Shown here one piece after another: positions 1-6,914 of a stretch of 64,000 nt of DNA. Source of the stretch: Candidatus Limosilactobacillus intestinigallinarum (GTDB taxonomy: Bacteria > Bacillota > Bacilli > Lactobacillales > Lactobacillaceae); NCBI GenBank assembly GCA_019117285.1, contig DXAA01000007.1, positions 1 to 64,000 of the forward strand. Direction: 5' to 3'. The translations under genes and the position numbers were made by a program. The notes below the pieces were generated by a model. That model saw only the letters and a program-made list of their open reading frames with translations, searched no databases and had not been told where the DNA came from. How positions within the stretch are numbered: position 1 is the stretch's first letter; the number at the start of each line of letters is the position of its first letter.

Positions 1-333
1 ACAACCTTAGTTAAGCAGTACGACCTAATTATCATTGAAGATTTGAAAGCCAAGAATCTCCAGAAAAATCATTGCTTGGCTAAGGCGATTGCGAATGCCA
101 GCTGGTATCAGTTTCGGACCATGTTGGCATATAAGTGTGCCTGGTATGGTAAAAAATTAGTAGTTGTCAAACCGAATTATACTAGTCAGATTTGTAGCCA
201 CTGTGGTTACCATAGTGGACCAAAGCCGTTACAAATTCGTGAATGGACGTGCCCAAGTTGTGGTACCCATCACGACCGGGATATTAATGCGGCAGTTAAT
301 ATCCTGCAGCAAGGATTAAAAGCCGTGGGCTAG
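1..333 (+). CDS. tnpB: TnpB (IS200/IS605 OrfB) RNA-guided nuclease/transposase accessory protein, 3' part
   Basis: The reading frame is open from the first base, so the gene begins upstream of the window. The visible 110 residues start in the RuvC-II strand ([11 protein letters not shown], with the catalytic Glu). They continue through a four-cysteine zinc finger (CSHC...CPSC) and end with RuvC-III ([10 protein letters not shown], catalytic Asp). This order is typical of OrfB/TnpB proteins of IS200/IS605-family elements, which act as RNA-guided DNA nucleases that help the element persist. The second copy at 15596-16768 is nearly identical but carries an amber stop; here the matching codon is TGG (Trp). 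No tnpA transposase is visible in the window. The gene is followed directly by a conserved, folded right end. Confidence 0.93.
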   Translation, partial: TTLVKQYDLIIIEDLKAKNLQKNHCLAKAIANASWYQFRTMLAYKCAWYGKKLVVVKPNYTSQICSHCGYHSGPKPLQIREWTCPSCGTHHDRDINAAVNILQQGLKAVG

Positions 334-452
334 GGACTAGCCATGGTAAAAGAGTGGGGTTCCGTAAGTTAGGTGTCCTGAATACAGGTGTAACATCCTA
401 AATACTACCCCATGTTCCCAGAAGCTCGGTCATTGATGGCCGAGTAGTTCAC
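334..452 (+). ncRNA. TnpB right-end RNA (omega/reRNA) and element right end, copy 1
   Basis: These 119 nt after the tnpB stop match the tail of the second copy (16769-16887) with only six differences. They fold into nested stems: 355-360 with 407-412, 369-373 with 397-401, and 377-380 with 385-388. A separate 8-bp hairpin follows at 425-432/437-444. Two of the stems differ between copies by compensatory changes. Similarity stops exactly after TTCAC at 452, so the element end is placed there. By the known arrangement of TnpB systems, the next 16-20 nt (accaacggattagtaa...) would serve as guide. The RNA probably starts inside the tnpB 3' end; its 5' limit is not visible. Confidence 0.75.
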
Positions 453-480
453 ACCAACGGATTAGTAAGGATATGATAGG

Positions 481-765
481 ATGTTTAAGTTAACTGCTCG
501 TCGGGCCCTGGTGGTGTACATTACCGGCAACCGGGTGGTGCGGGCCCTCCGTCACTACGGGGTTGTGCGCTACGTTTCTCGACGAATGCATTACGTGATT
601 TTATATGTTGATCAAGACCAGATTGAAACGGTGAAGGACAAGGTTGAGCACCTGCGGGCAGTTCGCAAGGTGGCGGAATCGGTACGACCGGACCTGGATC
701 CGACCCTGACCGACCTGGAGATGACCGGACTGTACAAACTGCATGATGAGGATGATAAGCAATGA
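481..765 (+). CDS. ylbG: YlbG family protein (DUF2129/UPF0298)
   Basis: A 94-residue cytoplasmic protein of the YlbG family, with the family pattern of a basic N-terminus, VVRALRHYGVVRYVSRRMHYVILYVD and a conserved SVRPDLDP-like segment. The biochemical function of the family is not established. Position supports the call: ylbG-rsmD-coaD-ylbL is a conserved gene order in Bacilli. The start ATG follows an AAGG at 467-470. The TnpB element ends only 28 bp upstream, so the native promoter may lie beyond the element or have been displaced. The last codons overlap rsmD by 4 nt (ATGA), suggesting translational coupling. Confidence 0.85.
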   Translation: MFKLTARRALVVYITGNRVVRALRHYGVVRYVSRRMHYVILYVDQDQIETVKDKVEHLRAVRKVAESVRPDLDPTLTDLEMTGLYKLHDEDDKQ

Positions 766-1322
766 GAGTAGTATCTGGTGAGTTTCGTGGCCGTAAGCTG
801 AGTGCCGTCCCCGGCATGGCGACGCGGCCAACGACTGATAAGGTGAAGGAGGCCCTCTTCAACATCATCGGGCCATACTTCGATGGCGGGCAGAGTCTCG
901 ACCTGTTTGCCGGTAGCGGGGGCCTCAGTATTGAGGGTGTCTCCCGGGGAATTGACCATGCCGTCCTGATTGACCGCCAATACCAGGCGATTAAGACGAT
1001 TCGGCGCAATATTGAGGTGACCAAGCACCCCGAGCGGTTCACGGTTTACAAGATGGATGCCCGCAAGGCCCTGGGGATGCTCGGCAAGCACCAGGCCAAA
1101 TTTGACCTGGTCTACCTGGACCCACCCTATGCCAAACAGCAGATCTTAAAGGACCTTGACCAGATGGTCGCTGACGACCTGCTCAACGATGGGGCCGTAA
1201 TCGTTGCCGAGACCAATCAAGCGGCCAACTTGCCAGCCGAAGATCTAGCAAACTTTACGTTTATTCGGCGGCAGACATATGGTATAACAGTACTGACTAT
1301 TTACCGTTTTCGAAAGGAGTAG
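762..1322 (+). CDS. rsmD: 16S rRNA (guanine(966)-N(2))-methyltransferase
   Basis: A 186-residue SAM-dependent methyltransferase expected to modify G966 of 16S rRNA during 30S maturation. The SAM-binding motif I (LDLFAGSGGLSIEGVSRG) lies near residue 45. The catalytic motif IV is DPPY (LVYLDPPYAKQ) near residue 120, as usual for the RsmD family. The N-terminal MRVVSGEFRGRKL is also a family hallmark. The start overlaps the ylbG stop by 4 nt and coaD begins 6 nt after its stop, so the three genes form one tight operon. Confidence 0.95.
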   Translation: MRVVSGEFRGRKLSAVPGMATRPTTDKVKEALFNIIGPYFDGGQSLDLFAGSGGLSIEGVSRGIDHAVLIDRQYQAIKTIRRNIEVTKHPERFTVYKMDARKALGMLGKHQAKFDLVYLDPPYAKQQILKDLDQMVADDLLNDGAVIVAETNQAANLPAEDLANFTFIRRQTYGITVLTIYRFRKE

Positions 1323-1328
1323 TTTTTT

Positions 1329-1850
1329 ATGAAAGTTGCTGTATTTCCCGGGACCTTTGACCCGCTGACGCTGGGCCACTTGGACCTGATCAAGCGGGGG
1401 AGTGCCCTCTTTGACCAGTTGGCCGTCGCCGTGATGACCAACAGTAGCAAGCACCCACTGTTCACGGTGGAGGAACGGGTTGCCCAGATTAAGGAGGCCG
1501 TTGCCGGATTGGATAACGTCTCCGTGATTACGGCGTCCGGGTTGACCGTTGACCTGATGAACCGGATCGGGGCTGACTACCTGATGCGGGGACTGCGGAA
1601 CAACACCGATTTCCAGTATGAGCGGGATATCGCCGCCATGAATAACTTCCTGGATGACCAGTGCGAGACGATCTTTTTCCTGGCCAAGCCGGAATACCAG
1701 CACCTGTCGAGCAGCCTGCTGAAGGAGGTCACCTCCAACGGGGGCGACATCTCCGCCTACCTGCCGGCCAACATTAATGCGGCTCTGAAGAAGCGTCTGG
1801 AAGAACGTCAACTGATGCAGGTAAAGGAACAGAATGAAAAGACAAGATAA
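1329..1850 (+). CDS. coaD: Phosphopantetheine adenylyltransferase
   Basis: A 173-residue enzyme that converts 4'-phosphopantetheine and ATP to dephospho-CoA, the fourth step of coenzyme A synthesis. The nucleotidyltransferase motif GTFDPLTLGHLDLI near the N-terminus contains the (T/H)xGH signature. The C-terminal YQHLSSSLLKEV corresponds to the ISSTxVRE motif. Length is close to the family norm of about 160 residues, with a short charged tail. A strong ribosome-binding site (AAAGGAG) lies 5' of the ATG. The 3' end overlaps sepM by 17 nt. Confidence 0.97.
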   Translation: MKVAVFPGTFDPLTLGHLDLIKRGSALFDQLAVAVMTNSSKHPLFTVEERVAQIKEAVAGLDNVSVITASGLTVDLMNRIGADYLMRGLRNNTDFQYERDIAAMNNFLDDQCETIFFLAKPEYQHLSSSLLKEVTSNGGDISAYLPANINAALKKRLEERQLMQVKEQNEKTR

Positions 1851-2880
1851 ACAGGTTCTCCGCTGGATTGGGGTTGTCCTCGCCCTGATCCTTTTCTTGG
1901 GGTGGTTCCTGCTCTGGCCGCTAAACTCCTATGTTGAGGCGCCCGGGAGCGCCACCAACCTGCGTTCCTTTGTTCAGGTCAAGGGTCATCCGGATCCGGG
2001 CAAGGGGAGTTTCATGATCACCTCGGTGGCCCTGCAACGGGCTCACCCGGCCACCTACCTGGTTGCCAAAGCGGTGCCCTACCTCTCGATTGAGAAGGCT
2101 GATGACGTCACGGGTGGCCAGAGCGGGGCGACCTTCGACCGGGTTCAGCATTTCTATATGCAGAGCTCGATCAATGAGGCGATCGCGGTGGCCTTCCACG
2201 CGGCTCACCAGCCGGTTACTCGAAAGTACCTAGGGATCTACGTCCTTCAGGTGGAACCAAATTCTAAGTTCAAGGGGAAGATCAAGGTGGGGGACACCAT
2301 CACCAAGGTTGATGGTCGCCACTTCAACACCGCGCAGGGCTTCCAGAAATATATCGGTAAGCAGAGGGTCGGTTCACCCCTGACGGTAACCTATGAACGC
2401 GATGGTCGTCAGCACCAGGCCACCCGGCGCCTGGTCAGGTTGACAGCGCACCGGGCCGGTATCGGGATCCTGTTGACCAACAACATGAAGGTCAAGACCA
2501 GGATTCCGGTGAAGGTGGATCCTGGCCAGTTGGGCGGCCCGTCCGGCGGCTTGATGTTTACCCTGCAGATCTATGAGCAAATCAGCGGACACGACCTCCA
2601 ACGAGGCCGGAAGATTGCCGGCACCGGGACGATTGCCCCTGATGGTAGCGTTGGCGAGATTGGCGGGATTGACAAGAAAGTCATCGCCGCCCACCGCGCC
2701 GGGGCCACTATCTTCTTGGCCCCTTACATCAAACCAACGAAATTGGTCTTGAAGTATGAAGAGGGGCACCAGACTAACTACCAGTTAGCCAAGAAGACGG
2801 CGAAGCGATACGCGCCGGGGATGAAGGTTGTTCCGGTGACCTCGTTCAAGCAGGCGGTCCACTACCTGGAACAAAAATAA
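1834..2880 (+). CDS. sepM: SepM/YlbL-type membrane-anchored PDZ-Lon-like serine protease
   Basis: A 348-residue protein with one N-terminal membrane segment (about residues 9-28, VVLALILFLGWFLLW). It is followed by a PDZ domain (about 125-200) and a Lon-like protease domain. The expected catalytic dyad is visible as Ser237 (GGPSGGLMF) and Lys282 (DKKVIAAHRAG), spaced as in Lon. The active domain should face outside the cell. In streptococci SepM trims a competence peptide; the substrate here is unknown. The ATG lies inside the coaD end and is preceded by AAAGGA. An intrinsic terminator follows. Confidence 0.92.
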   Translation: MKRQDKQVLRWIGVVLALILFLGWFLLWPLNSYVEAPGSATNLRSFVQVKGHPDPGKGSFMITSVALQRAHPATYLVAKAVPYLSIEKADDVTGGQSGATFDRVQHFYMQSSINEAIAVAFHAAHQPVTRKYLGIYVLQVEPNSKFKGKIKVGDTITKVDGRHFNTAQGFQKYIGKQRVGSPLTVTYERDGRQHQATRRLVRLTAHRAGIGILLTNNMKVKTRIPVKVDPGQLGGPSGGLMFTLQIYEQISGHDLQRGRKIAGTGTIAPDGSVGEIGGIDKKVIAAHRAGATIFLAPYIKPTKLVLKYEEGHQTNYQLAKKTAKRYAPGMKVVPVTSFKQAVHYLEQK

Positions 2881-2895
2881 AGTTGAATAATTTAC

Positions 2896-2921
2896 GCAGC
2901 GATTTGATCGCTGCTTTTTTT
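2896..2921 (+). terminator. Intrinsic terminator of the ylbG-sepM operon
   Basis: A GCAGCGAT/ATCGCTGC hairpin with a short loop is followed at once by seven T residues, 16 nt after the sepM stop. Confidence 0.92.
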
Positions 2922-2956
2922 ATGGCATTGATGAACTTGTGAAAAGATTTCGAAAA

Positions 2957-2984
2957 TTGATTTACATTTTAATGAATCTATGAT
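2957..2984 (+). promoter_or_regulatory. Predicted promoter of the fructansucrase gene
   Basis: TTGATT (2957-2962) and TATGAT (2979-2984) are separated by 16 nt, in an AT-rich stretch between the sepM terminator and the fructansucrase. The -10 lies just upstream of the palindromic operator at 3000-3023. Confidence 0.65.
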
Positions 2985-2999
2985 ATTTTTAATTTGAAT

Positions 3000-3023
3000 A
3001 AATTGTTAAACGTTTAGCAATTT
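3000..3023. promoter_or_regulatory. 24-bp palindromic operator in the fructansucrase leader
   Basis: The two 12-bp halves are inverted repeats with a single mismatch, centred on CG inside TAAACGTTTA. This is the layout of LacI/GalR-family operators. It sits 15 nt after the -10 hexamer and just before the Shine-Dalgarno, where a bound repressor would block transcription. A sugar-responsive regulator is an inference; none is encoded in the window. Confidence 0.6.
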
Positions 3024-3043
3024 GCTAAGGAGGAGAAATTATC

Positions 3044-5611
3044 TTGGAGTACAAGGAACACAAAAAGATGTATAAAGCTGGTAAGAAGTGGGCAGTCGCT
3101 GCTTTAGTGTCAGTCAGTGCATTGACATGGGGTGCGGTTGCAAATGCGGACAGTTCGACCACCTCAGCGGATACTAATCTCAATAATTCAGGGGCTCTTA
3201 ATACGCAATACCAGGCCAATGGTACTGATGGCAAGACTACTGATGCTGCAAACACAACGGCACCAGCCACTGCCAACAGCAAGGTCATGGATATCAATTC
3301 GTCATCGGTAGTCCTGACGACTCCTGCTAAGGATGCCAGTGCAAAGACGGTCAAGGATGCCCCAACCACCCCTAATGATCAAAAAGCGGATGGGCAAAAG
3401 ACGGCGGTTGCTACCAACAAGCAAGGTACAACTGATACGACGCCTTCTGTCAAAGTAACGATTAACCAACCTGCTAGCCAGCACCAAGCCCAGCTTAACC
3501 CGGCTAGCGATACGGCTAAAACGACCAATCAGTCTGCCCACCTGACAGACCAAGCAGCAGCGGTTGTCAAGAATGCGGGGATCGATCCGGACAGCTTGAC
3601 TGCTCAACAGATCAAGGATTTAAATCAGATCAACTTCTCAAAGTCGGCTAAGTCTGGAACACAGATGACTTACAATGACTTTAAGAAGATTGCCGATACG
3701 TTGATTAAACAGGACGGTCGTTATGCCGTCCCATTCTTCAATGCTAAACAAATTCAAAACATGCCAGCCGCACACACCCGTGATGCCCAGACGGGTGAAG
3801 TGGCTGACATGGATATTTGGGATTCATGGCCGGTACAGGACATCAAGACGGGTTACGTCTCAAACTGGAATGGTTACCAACTGGTTATTGGGATGATGGG
3901 GATTCCAAACACTAATGACAACCACATCTACCTGTTATACAACAAGTATGGTGATAACAACCTGGCCGACTGGAAGAATGCCGGACCGATCTTCGGATTC
4001 AACGCCACCGCCGTCAGTCAGGAGTGGTCTGGTTCCGCAACCGTAAACCCTGACGGGAGCATTCAGTTATTCTACACACGGGTGGATACGAGCGATAATA
4101 ATACCAACCATCAAAAGCTGGCTAGTGCAACGATCTTCCTCAACCACAATGATCAGACGGGAACAGTTTCAATTAATCATGTTGCTAATGATCACATTAT
4201 TTTCGAAGGGGACGGCTACTACTACCAAACTTACAAGCAATGGCGGGCTACCAACAAGGGTGCCGATAACGTTGCAATGCGTGATGCCCACGTCATTGAA
4301 GATAACGACGGTAACCGTTATTTAATTTTCGAGGCCAGCACGGGGCTTGAGAATTATCAAGGATTAAACCAGATCTACAACTGGCAAAACTATGGGGGCA
4401 GTGATAAATTTAACGTCGACAACTTCTTCCACTTGCTTTCCAATGACGACATGCGGAGTCGGGCCAGCTGGGCCAACGCTGCCATCGGTATTTTGAAACT
4501 CAACGATGACATTGAGAATCCTCAGGTTAGTGAGCTTTATACGCCGCTGCTTACCGCACCGATGGTCAGTGATGAGATTGAACGGCCAGATGTTGTTAAG
4601 CTGGGCGACAAGTACTACCTCTTTGCAGCAACTCGTTTGAACCGTGGTAGTAACGATGACGCTTGGCATGCTGATGACAAGGCGGTTGGTGATAACGTGG
4701 TCATGGTTGGCTACGTTTCTGATAAGCTTACCGGGGGTTACAAGCCGCTGAACGATTCGGGAGTTGTCCTGACGGCTTCCGTTCCGGCAAACTGGCGGAC
4801 CGCTACCTACTCCTATTATGCGGTACCGGTAGAGGGTCATCCTAATCAGGTCCTGATCACCTCCTATATCACCAACCGGAACGAGGTCGCTGGTAAAGGG
4901 ATGAACTCAACCTGGGCGCCAAGTTTCTTGCTGCAGATTAACCCTGACAACACCACGATGGTTCTGGCACGGATGACCAACCAGGGTGATTGGATCTGGG
5001 ACAACACCAGTGAAAACGATCAGATGGCAGGTGTCCTGGATAAGAACGCCGCTAATAGTGCCGCCTTGCCTGGCGAATGGGGTAAGCCAATCGATTGGAA
5101 CCTGGTTGGGGGTTATGGTCTGGTCCCACATGAACCGGGCGAACCAACTACGCCAAGTACACCAAACGTTCCAAATACTCCGAACACGCCGAATACGCCA
5201 AACGTTCCGAATACTCCGAACACACCGAATACTCCGAACACACCGAATACACCAAACGTTCCGAATACTCCGAACACACCAAATACACCAAACGTTCCGA
5301 ATACTCCGAACACACCGAATACACCAAACGTTCCGAATACTCCGAACACGCCGAATACGCCAAACGTTCCGAATACTCCGAACACACCAAATACACCAAA
5401 CGTTCCGAATACTCCGAACACGCCGAATACACCAAACGTTCCGAATACTCCGAACACGCCAAATACGCCAAACGTTCCAAACACGCCGAATAAGCCTAAT
5501 ACTGAATTACCGCAGACTGGTAACCAAGACAGTCCGGCAGTAATGGGCCTGGGCTTCGTATCCCTGCTGGCAATGTTTGGCCTGGCAAGTGCCAACAAGC
5601 GACGTTACTAA
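3044..5611 (+). CDS. Cell-wall-anchored GH68 fructansucrase (levansucrase or inulosucrase)
   Basis: An 855-residue secreted enzyme that splits sucrose and polymerises the fructosyl units. The TTG start fits a strong AAGGAGGAG site; the next ATG is 24 nt downstream. The N-terminus carries a KxYKxGKxW signal peptide (KMYKAGKKW) with likely cleavage after ANA. GH68 landmarks are the nucleophile Asp260 (IWDSWP), the sucrose-box EWSG, stabiliser Asp414 (RDAH) and acid/base Glu513 (EIERPD). Their spacing resembles Lactobacillus reuteri inulosucrase. Residues about 706-817 are Pro-Asn-Thr/Val repeats that should span the cell wall. LPQTG (822-826), a hydrophobic segment and KRRY then form a sortase anchor. 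Whether the linkage made is beta-2,6 or beta-2,1 cannot be told by eye. The gene stands alone between two terminators. Confidence 0.95.
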   Translation: MEYKEHKKMYKAGKKWAVAALVSVSALTWGAVANADSSTTSADTNLNNSGALNTQYQANGTDGKTTDAANTTAPATANSKVMDINSSSVVLTTPAKDASAKTVKDAPTTPNDQKADGQKTAVATNKQGTTDTTPSVKVTINQPASQHQAQLNPASDTAKTTNQSAHLTDQAAAVVKNAGIDPDSLTAQQIKDLNQINFSKSAKSGTQMTYNDFKKIADTLIKQDGRYAVPFFNAKQIQNMPAAHTRDAQTGEVADMDIWDSWPVQDIKTGYVSNWNGYQLVIGMMGIPNTNDNHIYLLYNKYGDNNLADWKNAGPIFGFNATAVSQEWSGSATVNPDGSIQLFYTRVDTSDNNTNHQKLASATIFLNHNDQTGTVSINHVANDHIIFEGDGYYYQTYKQWRATNKGADNVAMRDAHVIEDNDGNRYLIFEASTGLENYQGLNQIYNWQNYGGSDKFNVDNFFHLLSNDDMRSRASWANAAIGILKLNDDIENPQVSELYTPLLTAPMVSDEIERPDVVKLGDKYYLFAATRLNRGSNDDAWHADDKAVGDNVVMVGYVSDKLTGGYKPLNDSGVVLTASVPANWRTATYSYYAVPVEGHPNQVLITSYITNRNEVAGKGMNSTWAPSFLLQINPDNTTMVLARMTNQGDWIWDNTSENDQMAGVLDKNAANSAALPGEWGKPIDWNLVGGYGLVPHEPGEPTTPSTPNVPNTPNTPNTPNVPNTPNTPNTPNTPNTPNVPNTPNTPNTPNVPNTPNTPNTPNVPNTPNTPNTPNVPNTPNTPNTPNVPNTPNTPNTPNVPNTPNTPNTPNVPNTPNKPNTELPQTGNQDSPAVMGLGFVSLLAMFGLASANKRRY
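5158..5494 (+). repeat. 36-bp coding tandem repeats ([12 protein letters not shown])
   Basis: Nine PNV triplets punctuate PNT triplets, giving a 12-residue (36-bp) period with one expanded 18-residue unit near 5213-5260. Units differ mainly by silent third-base changes (aca/acg, cca/ccg), so they look recently duplicated and prone to length change. The repeat makes all other frames open locally, creating false reading frames on both strands. Confidence 0.95.
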
Positions 5612-5621
5612 TCTAATGGCT

Positions 5622-5656
5622 AAAAATACCCTTGCGATTCGCAGGGGTATTTTTTC
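5622..5656 (+). terminator. Intrinsic terminator of the fructansucrase gene
   Basis: AATACCCTTGCG and CGCAGGGGTATT pair around a short loop and are followed by a T tract, 11 nt after the stop codon. Confidence 0.92.
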
Positions 5657-5704
5657 GTACTAAAATTCCGGCTTCACGTATTTAATATATGGGAGGGGAG
5701 TTCA

Positions 5705-6334
5705 ATGGAACGCGTGAAGGAACTTTGGGAAAGCTATCGTTACCAGCTGTTGATCCTCGTGGCGGTCGTGGGGTTAGTAGGTGCCTGGCTGTTGAAACGG
5801 CCCGCAACCAGTCCCAACCAGCTGGATCAGACCCTGGCCATGAGTTCGACGGGGAGCATGATGAGTGCACCGTCGACCAATGGGGGGCAGGTCTGCGTGG
5901 ACGTGAAGGGGGCCGTCAAGCATCCGGGAATCTATAAGCTAAAGGGCGGGGCCCGGGTGAATGAGGCAGTGGCCGCGGCCGGGGGAACGATTGCTAACGC
6001 CGATATGAAACAGGTTAACCTGGCCAAACAGCTGGCCGACGCCGAGGTTGTCTACGTCCCGGTAAACGGGGAGACGATTCCCGGGACGAGTACTGCTGGG
6101 GCCGCCAGTGCTGGCCCGACCGCTGGCAGCAGCAGTCAGACGACTACGGTCAACCTCAATACGGCAACCAAGGAACAGCTCTGCCAGATCACCGGGATCG
6201 GTGATAAGAAGGCCGACCTGATCCTTCAGTACCGGGAGCAACACGGTCAATTTAAGTCGGTTGATGAGCTGAAACAGGTCAGCGGGTTCGGTGATAAGTC
6301 GGTCGAGAAGATCAGGGACCAATTAGCGGTCTAG
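5705..6334 (+). CDS. comEA: Competence DNA receptor ComEA
   Basis: A 209-residue membrane-anchored DNA-binding protein of the natural transformation machinery. One N-terminal membrane helix (about 14-31, LLILVAVVGLVGAWLL) is followed by an SLBB domain (about 60-120). A Ser/Thr/Ala linker leads to tandem helix-hairpin-helix motifs at the C-terminus (VNLNTATKEQL...ITGIGDKKA...VSGFGDKSVEKI). It would bind incoming double-stranded DNA outside the membrane and pass it to ComEC. The ATG has a GGGAGGGGAG site. It begins the comEA-comEB-comEC cluster. Confidence 0.95.
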   Translation: MERVKELWESYRYQLLILVAVVGLVGAWLLKRPATSPNQLDQTLAMSSTGSMMSAPSTNGGQVCVDVKGAVKHPGIYKLKGGARVNEAVAAAGGTIANADMKQVNLAKQLADAEVVYVPVNGETIPGTSTAGAASAGPTAGSSSQTTTVNLNTATKEQLCQITGIGDKKADLILQYREQHGQFKSVDELKQVSGFGDKSVEKIRDQLAV

Positions 6335-6390
6335 TTTTTGGTTTGGGTGGATTTTTTGCTATACTATATCAGATAAAGGAGTGATGAAAG

Positions 6391-6876
6391 ATGGTAAGAA
6401 AGCGAATTGATTGGGATCAGTACTTTATGATTCAGGCGGCCCTCTTGGCTTCCCGCAGTACCTGCAACCGGCTGTCGGTTGGTGCGGTACTGGTGCGGGA
6501 CAAGCGGATCATTGCCGGTGGTTATAACGGGTCGGTGTCCGGGGATGAACACTGTATCGATGCCGGCTGCTACCTCCGGGATGGTCACTGTGTGCGGACG
6601 ATTCACGCCGAGATGAACGCCATCCTCCAGTGTGCTAAGTTCGGCATCTCGATGGATGGGGCAAGTCTGTACGTCACTGACTTCCCGTGCCTGCAATGTA
6701 CGAAGAGCCTCCTCCAGGCTGGTATCAAGGAGATTAACTACATTCGCAATTACCATAATGACGATTACGCCATGAAGCTGATTAAGCTCAAAAACATCCA
6801 CCTTCACCAAATCAAACTCGACGATAACATTCTTGACGAGGTTCGCTTGGGCCAATACATCCAGCCTGAGCAATAG
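6391..6876 (+). CDS. comEB: ComEB, dCMP/cytidine deaminase family
   Basis: A 161-residue zinc-dependent deaminase of the dCMP deaminase family. The HAE motif (TIHAEMNAILQ) supplies the zinc ligand and proton-shuttle Glu. PCLQCTKSLLQAG supplies the two Cys ligands. Family members deaminate dCMP to dUMP, feeding dTTP synthesis. In competence operons its role in DNA uptake is unclear. The ATG is preceded by AAAGGAGTGATG. It lies between comEA and comEC, the usual order in Bacilli. Confidence 0.93.
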   Translation: MVRKRIDWDQYFMIQAALLASRSTCNRLSVGAVLVRDKRIIAGGYNGSVSGDEHCIDAGCYLRDGHCVRTIHAEMNAILQCAKFGISMDGASLYVTDFPCLQCTKSLLQAGIKEINYIRNYHNDDYAMKLIKLKNIHLHQIKLDDNILDEVRLGQYIQPEQ

Positions 6877-6914
6877 GATCGATTCATCACTATTGGATAT
6901 TTCCGGCCCTAATC

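Noticed and set aside
5158-5494. Possible CRISPR array (36-bp period)
   Set aside because: The period is continuous in-frame coding sequence without unique spacers, and no cas gene is present.
5113-5598. Long open frames on both strands across the Pro-Asn-Thr repeats
   Set aside because: They arise because a 36-bp, stop-free repeat is open in every frame. They lack ribosome-binding sites, and their products are pure repeat artefacts.
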